A stretch of 64,000 nt of DNA, taken from the NCBI RefSeq assembly GCF_963662255.1, contig NC_085049.1, positions 64,651,158 to 64,715,157 of the forward strand, written 5' to 3'. A program made the position numbers and the translations under genes. Below are positions 48,489 to 60,000 of this stretch, piece by piece; position 1 is the stretch's first letter; each line of letters starts with the position of its first letter. The DNA comes from Cinclus cinclus. Taxonomy: Eukaryota > Chordata > Aves > Passeriformes > Cinclidae. The notes under the pieces were generated by a model. The model made no database searches. It saw only the letters and a program-made list of their open reading frames with translations, and was not told where the DNA came from.

Positions 48489-49100
48489 TTGGTGATTTGT
48501 GGAAGGAGGTTGAAAACAGAGCTATCCTGCACAAACCCCTTTTTGATATTGTGCACGTATGGCCGCATGCCCAGCTCTGTGTACATTAGCACACGGACAC
48601 AGGTACGTGTCTGTAGGTATGTCAGGGTGGGAAACTCCCACGTCCTGTCCCACCAGGTCTGCTCCCAACCTTGTGCTGCTCCAGCTGTAACTCAACTCGC
48701 TGTGGTCCATAGCACACCCTGTCCTGGCCAGCTGTGCTGTTCTCCTGGCCAGCTGTGCTGTTCTCCTGGCCAGCTGCTGCCAGGTGTGGCCAGCCCCAGT
48801 GCCATGCTGTGTCTGTCCCAGGATCAGGAAGGCAAGACCTGCACTGAGACAGAGGTGTCCAGGAGGCAGAGAGGTGTCCCAGAGAGGTGTCCATCAACAG
48901 GCTCAGGCAGTCTGGGGGTGCTTCTGGGTTGTCCACCAACTCTTCTGCCTTGTGCCCTGCAGGCTGGCTGCTGTCCCCAGGAGGAGCCTGGGATCCCCCT
49001 GGTAGCTCCAAGGCAGGTAGGCAAGAGTCCAAGAGTTCAGAGAAGCACCAGTGCTTCCTATGGAGCCGAGAGACTTGCCTGAGGGAAACAGCATAAGACT
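48489..49100. other. GC-rich patch with open frames on both strands
   Basis: GC rises well above the surroundings. The + strand is open for 197 codons (48489-49082, from TTG) and the - strand for 136 (48622-49032, from a non-ATG start). Neither product is recognised, and simultaneous openness on both strands points to composition. Inside it, a 54-base segment (48963-49016) is bounded by 'ccttgtgccctgcag' and 'cag' followed by gtaggc, and a 21-bp tandem repeat sits at 48723-48776. Confidence 0.35.
48723..48776. repeat. 21-bp tandem repeat, about 2.5 copies
   Basis: The unit cctggccagctgtgctgttct occurs twice exactly and then as a partial third copy (cctggccagctg). The length is a multiple of 3, so it keeps frames open on both strands. 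Confidence 0.92.
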
Positions 49101-52100
49101 GTAGCTAAATGCCATCAGCAGCTAGAAATAGTTGCTATCATTTGGATCAGAGGTCGCCTATCTCTAAATTGGCTGCTGTGAAGGAGAAAATAAAAACAAG
49201 AGCTGTGAGTCACAGGTTCTGAGGGAAGGGATGTGTGAAAGAATGTAATGGATTGCTCCCTGCTGGCGACATCCTCCAAACTACCCCTGGGCAGTAGTCT
49301 GATGAAGGCAATGAAAGCTGATATTTCCATACCCAGACACTTAGCCAATATTGGCAAACCAGCATAAGCTCGAACACATTGCACTGTTTTGTGTACTCAA
49401 ATCTGAAACACCGTGAGAACAGCACTGAAATGATCTGATTTCATACTCCTTAATGAGTTTTCCTGATACCAGAGACCTCTCGCATGCAAATGCCTAAACA
49501 GGCTTTCACTCAGGGCCAAAACTCTAAACCAAAAAGAGCTGGACAACACTTCTGTAAACTATGAACTCTGCAGACAGTTCTGAAACATCTTGTTGAAGCT
49601 ATGTTGCTGATAAAAACTAGTCACCTTAATATTTGCTTGGTTTTTTTTTTTTATTGTTGTTTATGTGTTTTATTTACATTCCTTTCCTTACAAGAAGTTT
49701 TGAATTACATTAATTACATGACTGAACAATTTAGAGAAAACAAATGCTACAGCAATATAAGTACAGCTGGAGGAAATTCCTGTTTTATGTAAGCCAGAAA
49801 GTGATTTGTGTTTTCAGTAAGAAGCTGTGTGTTTGTGGGTTTGTTTGTGTATCTTTATATTACACATTCTCTTCTCATGCACCAAAACTCGATGTTTTCA
49901 TTACCATTTTCATTCATATTTCACACAAGTCCATCTATTTCTGCTACAGCTTCTTTTGTTGAACATGGTATTCTGACAAGGACACGCAATTGCTTCATAC
50001 AATATTATAATTCATTTGATAACATTTCTGTACCTTCATTTACAAGTTGTTTATTTTTATAAATGAAGTTATATCTTCAGCACAACATATTTACTTGAGC
50101 ACTCATTCTGACTGATAAAATACCTTCATGGTTGAATAAAGCTATTTTGGATTTTTGGATGTTTCTATGAATACTTCTCAGGGTTTCCTTTTTCAATCTG
50201 CTATTTATCAATCCTGAAAAAGTAGTTTGATGATACATTCAGCAACAGTATTAAATTTCCCTAATGTTCTACAAAGAAATTTGTGTTGTCTGGCAAAGGT
50301 ATTATCTGATGTCACAGGGAGAAGCAGTTCCATTAATTTTTAAATTTTTTATTAAGTTTTATTTCAAAGGCAAATTGTGCCTTACAATTGAGCCAGGCAA
50401 CAGCTTAGGAAATTTTTCCCCTCTAAGTTGTGTGATTGCTCATTTAAAAAAAAAAAAAACACAATGAATTTTTGAAAACATGTGGAGTTTCTTTTAGGAG
50501 TCAGTGAAATAAATTTGCATCTTTTCAAGTAATTATTTTTAAAAAAATTTACTTCAGTAAGCTCCAGATGAAGCCTTGAGACTGAAGTTTTCCCATACAG
50601 TGAAAATTGTACTTTAAAAATTTAAATATTCTGTGAGAAAGCAGAGAGCCAAGAGGATTAATTAAGTCTTTTTCCATCACTTCCAATGTAACTGGAACTG
50701 CCTTTTGGAAACAATTTTGGAGACTACTTAGAAAAATCCTTTGTAGTAATAGTAAAGCTTAAACAACAATGAAGTGAATTTATCAAGCTACTATAGTTCA
50801 TTCTGTTCCACCTATTTTACCTGGAAAGGAACAAGTTATGTTTGAAAACTGTATGGATGTATTTGTGGAAACTGACTCTGTGTCTTACTACCTAGCTGTG
50901 CAGGTGACAAATTGAAGGACTCTTTTTTGTGTGTTTGTTAGACATTAGTGCATGACTTTCCCTGGAAAAAGACTGATGAAGGGGCCAAAGGATCCTGGGA
51001 AGAACCACCTGGCAAAGCAATTGACTTATTCTAGGAAAATCAGTCCTTATCACTGAATAATTACTGTCCTTCCTGTTTGTTGCCTACATCATTTAGAGTG
51101 TTAAGTTTTTACAGGCAATAGGGTGAGACTCATTTCATCATACAGTAGCGTTAGAAAACACTCTCATCTCAGTTAGTTTTCCAGTCTCTCTGTACATTTA
51201 ATAAAGAGAAAGAGAGAGAGAGAGAGAGAGACTTCAGGGGATGAATCATCTTCCTTGTCTAAGACTGGAATAACATTAATTGCTCTCTGAACATTAGTCT
51301 CACTACCTCTTCCTGATGACAACACTTTAAACCAGATGTTAAGCTATGGATAGATAAAGAAAGGTGAGATGACTCAAGCCCTTTCGTGCATTGCCTGACT
51401 CCTTATCTCAGTTGCAATTTCCAGACATGACTTAAGTAGAAATAAATAACAGTGTATTGGGCCAAATGGAGGCCTGATGTAGTTTTACAGGTTTTTTTGT
51501 GAAAATCTCATAGAGACGTTAAATTTTCAAGAGAGTTTTCAGCCTGCATTATGCAGAAGACCAAGCCATATGTCTGCAATGGTTGTTCCTTCCCTTAATT
51601 CATGTATTATATGGAGTGGGACAGTACTGATTTATTCTACCTCACTGCTTTGTGATACGATTCCTCAAGGGCCCCAGAATGAGATCTGATGAACTTGAGA
51701 GCTTCATACACAACATGCCTTTTTAGGAGCAGCAGAGGATCTCTGCTGACCTGCCTCCTCTGCAGCTGTGAGCCTGCCTTGGTGTTTAGCCCAGCTCTCA
51801 TGCTGGCCTAAACGCCCCTGGTCCCTTCTTATGCCACAAGGCATCAGAAAGAAAGAACTGAGAGATAGGTTCATTTCTACTCATGCTAACCCAACACTGA
51901 GTTTGTTACAAAATGTTTTATACGGTTTTATAGCCCTTTAGTGCCATTCTTAAGCTGCAGAAAGCCTAAATCACAAACCTAGCCTGTAATTCAAGATATA
52001 TTTTATGATGCCATCAAAATGGAGCCCGTTTATTCAACTCCTATGCTCTTTATCTTCTCTTAACATCTCACCAGAACTTTCTGACCCAAAAGGATGGATT

Positions 52101-54699
52101 TTCAGTTTACATTTGTTGCACATCCCTAGAAGTTGACACAGAATTTTGTCTTTAATAAAATTATGACTAGAAATGTATTTTAGAAAATGGGTGAATTGCC
52201 AAAGTGAGGTTCTGGGTGACTAAATACTGTTCAGTTCAAAGCAGAGGGTTCTGCTGCAGGGCTTTCTCTATGGTCAGCATCTTCTCTGTCAAGGTGTTTT
52301 GCCCTACACATGATTTTGTGCTAACTCAGTTGTGCTGGACCCCTTGGGGCAGTGAGGCAGTGAGTCATGTCAAGGAGCTGCAGGCTTTTCACCCATCCTT
52401 AACCAATCCATGTCGGGGCCCATCTTCCACATCTCAGTGCACAAAAAATAGACATCATGGGAGTTGTACATGAGCAGAAGTTTGGGGTTATGTCTTACAC
52501 AGCTTCGGTACCTACACACATGGGTGAATTATGTGACTCTGTAATTCTTGGTGCATATATGGTGCAAATTGCGTTTTTAGTGAATCCAGAACAGCAACAG
52601 AAAAGTGGTATGTCTAAGGTTTCTGCACAGCAGAATCCCCAAACATTTCTGTCAGCAGTTGTCTCATCAGATATCCAAGTTCAGCTGTTGCAGGCTTTTG
52701 TTTCACTGAAGGAAAAATCCATCTTGTGAAATAACTGTCAAGAGTTCTTGAAAAAAACATGAAAAATGAGAATTAAATATTCACCATTCATATGCTAAAA
52801 ATCACATTTTTCTATGGTCTTTGCATTGATTTCTGAAATGCACATGACAGCAAACAGAAGGAGAAGCTTAGCTTCAGAGGGGATGTTATAAAGGTAAAGA
52901 ATGCAATTTAACAGTTCTACCTTTGTTCCTCATATCATTCTGCGAGGTGGGTTACTTCCTTTTCTCTTTTCTGCCCCGTAGTATTTAAAGTAATTTTAGA
53001 GGGCAGCTGTATTTCATCACTCCTAGTATATGATGAAAGCTCATTAGGTGAGAGGTCTTCCTTTTCAAAATGTTTTAAATATATTAATTATTTTCTAAAG
53101 TGTCTTGAGCACATTCTAATTCAAAGTGAAATAATTTCACATAAATGCATTATGATGTATTCTTTCACTTGCCAGCATCCAAATAAGAAATAAAATATCT
53201 CATTTAAATTCAGTACGGCTTTTGAGTCCTAGAGAAACAGTTTGCAAGACAACAACAACCAGTTGAAAGTGAGGGCATTTCCCCAACATATTATCCTTCA
53301 GAAGAAGTAACTAATACGTCCTAAAATAGATGTATTCCATTTGGTAATACTCAAAACTTTTCATTTTCAACTTCACTACCTTAAAGCAAATGATAATTTG
53401 TCTATATCACAAAAACTCCAAATGAGGGAAACTCACAACAAGCGTAACCCTCAGGGAGGTCAGAAGAAACAAGATTCCATTTGCAAAAGTTATATTTGTG
53501 TACTTCTCTCTCTGAGACTGTACTGTCAAAGCTGATCTCCAGGCACTGTTATGACCTATCTACGTCTATCGCACCACGTTTTTGTAAAATGACAAAGAAA
53601 CTCCACGAGGTGTGAAAGCTGGGATCTTTAAATATATTCTGTGAATTCATGTATAGAGGGACAGACTTCTGTTTTCTCAATAATTGTCTCTGTCTTCTGC
53701 TAAACTTTGGCATTCATATTTGTGTATGTTACTTTAATAAGTATATTATTTGAATTAATGATGGAGTCATGTTTTCGTGTAAAATTTTTTGCGTACTTTT
53801 TAAATTCTAGTGTGAAGAGTGCAAAACAAATATACAACTAATTTCAGGTAAACTGACTCAACCCTTTACAAAATTGTGCGTATATAGGTATTATGAGGAG
53901 ATACCTGTTTTTAAACTAAAAGAAGTAAATTTAATTTTGATTAATTTAATAAAGCTCCAGTAAGTCAGTAGAATAATGCTAAAACATGCCTGCAGGATCT
54001 AGCTCAGATCATAAAGATTGTTTCCGACGTCAAAAGAGCTCATTATTGTTTGATAGACAGATTTTTATGAAGATAAAATGTACCAAGAACAGCATGTATC
54101 TTTATGATCTTCAGAAGTGGTGCTAGGACACAGTAGTTTTGAAGAGTTGAACCCAAGACATATTGTAATTCCATGGAGCAAGGACTTCTCAGTCATTTTT
54201 TTTCATGAAGTAATCCATTTCCTCAACGAAATGTTTTATTTTAATACAGTCAACAAAGAGATAAAGTTTTGCTACCTCAGCGAGATCTGAACCCCAAAGC
54301 CATCTGGACTCTTACCTGAACCCTGATACTGACTTTTGATTTTCTGTAGGTCTCATAGCTATTCTTTTATTTCTTCTCTTGGCACAAATTCTGCTGTACT
54401 TATGTCAAGTCCTGTTTTAGGCATTTAGGCATTTATTCTGCCCTCTTCTCTAAAATTGCCTTCAACACCCCGAGCCACTCAGCTCCTGAGCAGAATCCAG
54501 TTTGCCCGCAGAAGAAATCCAAAATGTCTCAGAGAGGAATCCACAATACCCACAAGACAGACTGTGAGCAAGAGATTCTGAGGACAGGAACAAATCTTAG
54601 ATTTATTTTGCATTTTTTGAAAGATGCCCACATCGTCTCAAGATTCTGATTTAGGGATGTGAATAGGCTGAGTCATTACCTGAGGATTAAGAAGAAAAA
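49101..54699. other. Gene-free stretch
   Basis: No gene is recognised. Open frames are at most 90 codons (52457-52729, +). AT-rich DNA dominates 50000-50800 and 53000-54000. It contains an A14 run (50446-50459) and the (AG)n array. Confidence 0.6.
51205..51231. repeat. (AG)n microsatellite
   Basis: About ten perfect AG units preceded by agagaa. It is a candidate polymorphic marker. Confidence 0.95.
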
Positions 54700-54728
54700 A
54701 GAATTGGTAGAATGCATCTACCAATTCT
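54700..54728. repeat. Perfect inverted repeat, 12-bp arms, 5-base loop
   Basis: Arms at 54700-54711 (agaattggtaga) and 54717-54728 are exact reverse complements around the loop atgca. Unlike the AT-only inverted repeat at 48342, the arms are of mixed composition. I see no wider terminal inverted repeats or target duplication around it. Confidence 0.95.
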
Positions 54729-55447
54729 GATGATTAAACATGTGAGCCTAAGTCAGGACTTGTATGAATGTGAACAGAACCCTTAGTAATAGAAGTATGG
54801 ATACTTTCAAAGTGCTTTAGTGGCACAGATGCAGGTATTTAAATGTTGTGAACTCTGGCAGCAACTTTGATTTTGATCTTGGACTGAAGTTCTCAGGTCC
54901 TTTGTGGCACTTACATGACCAAACATGAGAATTTTTTTTTTATTTTTTTTTTCCTTGTGCTTGAGGAACTGTGTTGCTCCTTTCTGCATGACTATGAGTC
55001 TGAATGTGGAGGTGCTGATGGCCACTCACACTACACAGCCAAGAGGGGTCTCAGAACATTTACTGTAATGAAAACCATGCCCATAGCTGCTTGTTCCATA
55101 CTGTAATGTATGGACTTTCTGCACCTGTGCATATTTGAGAATGTAGTATTTTATCCACTGCACTCTTTTTACCTCTGCTTTTTGGGTATTGGTTTAGTTT
55201 TGTTTGGGGTTTATTTGGATGGATTTTCCCCCCTGTTCATGCTCAGCATCTGTTTGTTTAATTTTTGGCCATTTTTTCCAGTCATTTTATTTCAAAGAAC
55301 TTGATAGAAAAGAACAAAAACTTAGTCTTCCCGAAGACCTCGGTAACAGCTCTTCTGATTCTGTGATTAAAAGAATAATGATTTGCTTTGTTGCTGTCAC
55401 TCTAGAAAAAGTACTCAGTTCACCATCATCTGCAAAACCAGTGTGCA

Positions 55448-55469
55448 TGTCTGTCTGTACAGACAGACA
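55448..55469. repeat. 22-bp perfect palindrome within TCTG/CAGA repeats
   Basis: Three TGTC/TCTG-type units meet three GACA-type units head to head around a central GTAC, giving a fully self-complementary 22-mer. A (CAGA)n run continues to about 55474. Confidence 0.95.
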
Positions 55470-57008
55470 GACAGCTGTGGCATATATTGAGTGGAGCACA
55501 TTGCACAGGAACAGATTGTTGCTTGCTTGCATTGTTTTTTGCAGAGCAGCAATAATTCAGCAGGACCTACCAGGTGATTTTACCTTTTTCACTTAACAAA
55601 ATGACTGCATGGTTTCTGCATGTTTTTATCAAAGAAAAAAAAAATCTTGAAAATGCTTATGTTCCTGTCATTTAAATTGATTATTTGGCAACCCTCTTGA
55701 TGCAGCTATAAAATGATCACTACCCAATTTTTTGTTTATAAGGCTTTCTGTTTTTGTTTTGATAAATGATAACACTTAAGACATAAAAAGGCATTTCAAT
55801 TTTTCAACAATAACATTATATTTAAAAACACTAATGCATTTTTACACCTTTTTCTATAGTTATCCTGCTATTAACTTACTGGTTTTAAAAGTTGATAACA
55901 ATTTTAGGTATGGAGCATCATCTCACATTTTATGAAATATGACAAAAGGAAACCTCTCTATACATCTTTAAAGTATAATATAATGACTCAACATGAAAAA
56001 AAAAAAAAAACACTTGCCCAAAAGCCTGTTCCACAGGTGGGGTGAGAAATGAGAAACCTAATGAAAAAGACAGGAAAAATCAGAGTGTCACTGCCAGAGC
56101 TAGACTTAGGATGCCAGAGCAGCACACTCTGCTCACAAGGGAGCAAGTCACATGTGCAAAGGAGCACAATACCCCCCAAAAAGGGATTATTTATGCCACT
56201 GTAACTATGTATTCATTCTTTCTTCATATTCAGAGAGCAAGAAAGACAATTCTGTGGTATCATGTTATCCATTAAAGATACATATCCTTATCACAGAAAT
56301 TCAGGGATTTCACCATAACTCTCCCAGTCAGCATAACATTAGACTTCCTTCTGCAGGTTACTGATTGCAGGCTCTTAGTGCATGACCAGATTAGTCCCCA
56401 TGATGGGGGCCGTGTACTCAGACCTGCACAGGGCCCCATCTAGAAGCTGTTAAAAATATACAACTTTTACCTGCATTCTGCCATAGAGCTGACACAATGA
56501 TAAGAGCAAGAAGTTCTGCTATGTTAGCAGGTGACACAGTATCTGCCTCTACATGCCCAATTCTGCTCCAGGGTTCAGAGAAAGGTCTTCACTCTTTAGC
56601 TTGCTCAGTTTTAGTGTTAACATTTTTCATTTCTCTATTTTGAGTTATTTGCCAGCAATATTTGGGTGAACTCTTATTAATTTTCATATTGAATTTTGGC
56701 TGTGTATTTTTTTAAATTTGTTTTGCTTTCTTTTAAAATTTTGTTTTGAGAAACTGAGACAGCAGATCTTTTTCTTCAAAGCCATTTTGATTAACAAGGC
56801 TGTATAAAACATGTCAACTCATATTAACCTTCAGGTGGTAGGCACAACAAAAGTCTTGCTGACCAAGGACAGCTGGTGAAACGGAAGGAAAATATGGACA
56901 AAATGTCACATGATGGCCATTCTCAGCATTTTCAGGTCTGATTCTGTATTCTTTGGTGCTGTTTTGCTACTGAGCATGGACTGGACAAAAAAAAAATAAA
57001 AGTCTTAA

Positions 57009-57055
57009 GGTTGGAAGAGCTCTCTGACCAATGTATTTAAGTATCCTTCAAGAAA
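57009..57055 (-). mobile_element. Possible CR1 3' scrap (weak)
   Basis: The words 'cttaaggttggaagagctct' resemble the reverse complement of the CR1 3' UTR (usually TTAAGGTTGGAAAAGACCTCT), preceded by an A-rich stretch where the octamer tail would be. Similarity fades after about 40 bases. It may be a very old fragment or chance. Confidence 0.3.
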
Positions 57056-60000
57056 ATCAGAAACTTGGCAAACTATGGCAAAGGCTTCTTGCTATATGCC
57101 TCACTGTAAGTTTGCATGCATACTAGATTTTTTTTTTTTAACTTTTAATGCTACAAATTTTTGGGAATATGCTTAAAAAACTGCATATTGTTCTGTGGTT
57201 TTTTTTTTTTTTTCAAGTGCCTGAAAAAACACAGCTTGGAAATGGAAGTTGCACATTCCTCTGATTTTTTTATTTAAACATTCTGAAGGGAAACAATCCA
57301 GCCCTAGGATCAGGTTCATGAGTTTCTTCATGAAGTGCTTTTGGTTAGACCTGGATATTACTAGAATTCTCTTACTGTATCCAGCTGCCATTTCACTATT
57401 TCATCTCAGTCACAGGTACCTCCCCCTTCCCCCCAGTATTTCTCTGTTTAACTACTTCAGGAAAACATCTCACCTTAATGAGCTGGTTTGGCACTTTCCA
57501 TGGAATCTCTCCCATTTGGTCTCTCCTTGTGTCATGATAAAAAATGATTTTTGTACCTCTCTGACTGTAGTATTAAGATGTGGCAACTTTATTTGCTGAC
57601 CAAGTAACTGCTTCAGGTATGATTAAAATACCACCCTGTCATAATGCTTCCTCTCCCCCTAATCTCAGCACAGTTCAGTGATAAATTTCAGGTTATGTCA
57701 AATCTTTATCTGCCTTGCCCAGCCTCCAGAGCTCTTGGCAAAAGGCATCATTTGAGCTATATTCACATCCCATTCCTATCCCAGGGTAGCTAGTCAGCTT
57801 CTGAGAGATGATGAACAGAAAATTTTTTTGTTAGATTTAAAGTAGCAAATCTTACTTATAGGAACTGTAGAAAGGACTTTGGAATCTTCATCACCTTTGG
57901 TCACCTTAATGTGTACTATGATCAAATTCCAAGACTTTTCACTTGTGTGTCTAAAAAGAAATTTCTGAAATTCATCTTTAAAAAAGTTTATAGGGGCTAG
58001 ATTTCAAAGGGATACCAGCATTGTTGAAAACAGGCACAGATTCAGTAGCTAAAGTAGGAACCAACACTCAGATGGTAACCTTCAAAACTGTAGCCTAGAA
58101 AATTAAATTCCTATTTGCCCTACAGGGATTGAACTTTGCAAGATCACCTGTTATACAGTGAATATGCAAACAATTGTTTTCATTTCCATTTTATTCGTCC
58201 AGTGCCAAATCAAAAAATGAAGTTTTAAAATTCTTCAGATTTTTATCTGGCATTCATAAGTGAGCATCTCCAGCCTAGAAGCAAGCACAGAGTCAAATTT
58301 CAGGCATCAAAAGAAGGCATTATGGGAATGACAGGTTAAATGTGGACTCCTGGACAGAAAAAATTCTTTTGTTAGGAAAAACTTCAGCAGGATAATATAA
58401 GCACAGTTTTCTTATGTCATAGCAGTCTGGAGGTGGCTTTTTTCATCCTCTGCTGTCAAAAGTGTTCATATCTAGTGTATGCTTTTAAACAAAATATATT
58501 ATGGTCCTAGTAAAGGTGGATAATTTACTTGCTATGTGGTAGTTCTCAGCTTACTTTAAGAAAAAAGAAAGCGACTTTCCACATGCTGGAAGTATGTTGT
58601 TTTATTGCTGGATTGTGCTTATGTTTTGAGAACAACTTACTCATTAGTAAATGACTAAGTAAATGTCAGCACTAAAACAGAAAGATACCTTACTCTGTTC
58701 GCCAAAGTTAATCAATAAAAAAGCTTCTTTCAAATATATTTTTTTTTTTAATTTCTGAAGTGGGATGTCTAGTTTTCTACAGTAACCATGAATACTTCAG
58801 GGTATATGCAAGACAAACAACACAACTAATATTTACTGTTAGGTCAACGGATACAGTTTTAAAGAAATAAAAACAGACAAGCCAAATCTTGAAGCATGTA
58901 TTTTTTCAGCAGTATTGGCTGACCTACTGGAAGATACTACTTGCAAACATGGCACAATGAAATATTTTATCTCTGACTATGAGGTAGTCTCAGGCTTCCT
59001 ATCATGTACTTTGCAAGAGCATTTTATTAGGAAAAACAGGGAACATATACTGGAGGGAAACTAATGCATCTAATGCATATAATAGACAATGTTAATTTAA
59101 TCTAAACTTTGAAGTAAATTTCAGTTTCCCAGGTACTATATCAGACTTTTAGGTCAGTAAACAGAAAATCCTGAGGTTTTCCTCTTCCTATGTTATCATG
59201 CAAACCAGTGATCTATTATTGGGATCTATTTTATTAGTAACACAAACAAATTCAAGTCTTACTTGAAGAACAAGTGCAACCTGTACTTGCCTTAAGGAAT
59301 AAACAGTGAAACATCTATGAAACGTGTAAATTATCCTTAAATGACAGCAAAACTGTAGAACAGTTTTATATAACATGTCTTATTAAAATTCTGCTAAGTG
59401 AGTAGAAAGTTGTTTGGCTTAAGCACATTTATATATTTTTAATCAAGATACATATTGCGTGAACCAAGGAACTCTGGGATTTTTATTTTTTGTAAATAGA
59501 TACATCTCATCCATCTTTGTCATAACCTAGGTCTAAGTAATTTATATTATTATGGTTATTCTCTATGGCTTGTCTAGCTGCTGCCACAGTCTGATCTTTC
59601 ACCAAGCCAAGAGGAGGGGGATATTTTAGGGAATTTAAACCTAAAGCAGAAGAACTTTAGGCTTCAATGCTATTCATCCTGTAGACCTGGAATTGCATTA
59701 GAAGGGTGGTTGGAGATTTGTTAGGACACAGGTGGATGGAAAGGAGAAAAGAATGACTGTGGAAGGGAGAGAAAAGAGCTTCGTGCTGAGCCTTGACGCT
59801 GTGAGCTCTCATGTCTGAGAAATGAAGATCTATCAAAATGAATGTTAAATTAAGAAATATGGCTTTTGAGCAAATAACATAGTTTTCAAGTCCTCTGGCT
59901 GATGCATAACCATGCCACAGCTTTTACCACTAGCCAGGAAATAAAGCAGTCAAGTTATTTAAACTTTGTCCTCTCCAGAGTTACATTTGGAAGGGAGCTG

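Noticed and set aside
52457..52729. 90-codon + frame with Gln-rich centre
   Set aside because: Short, unrecognised, no splice or promoter context, and within the number expected by chance.
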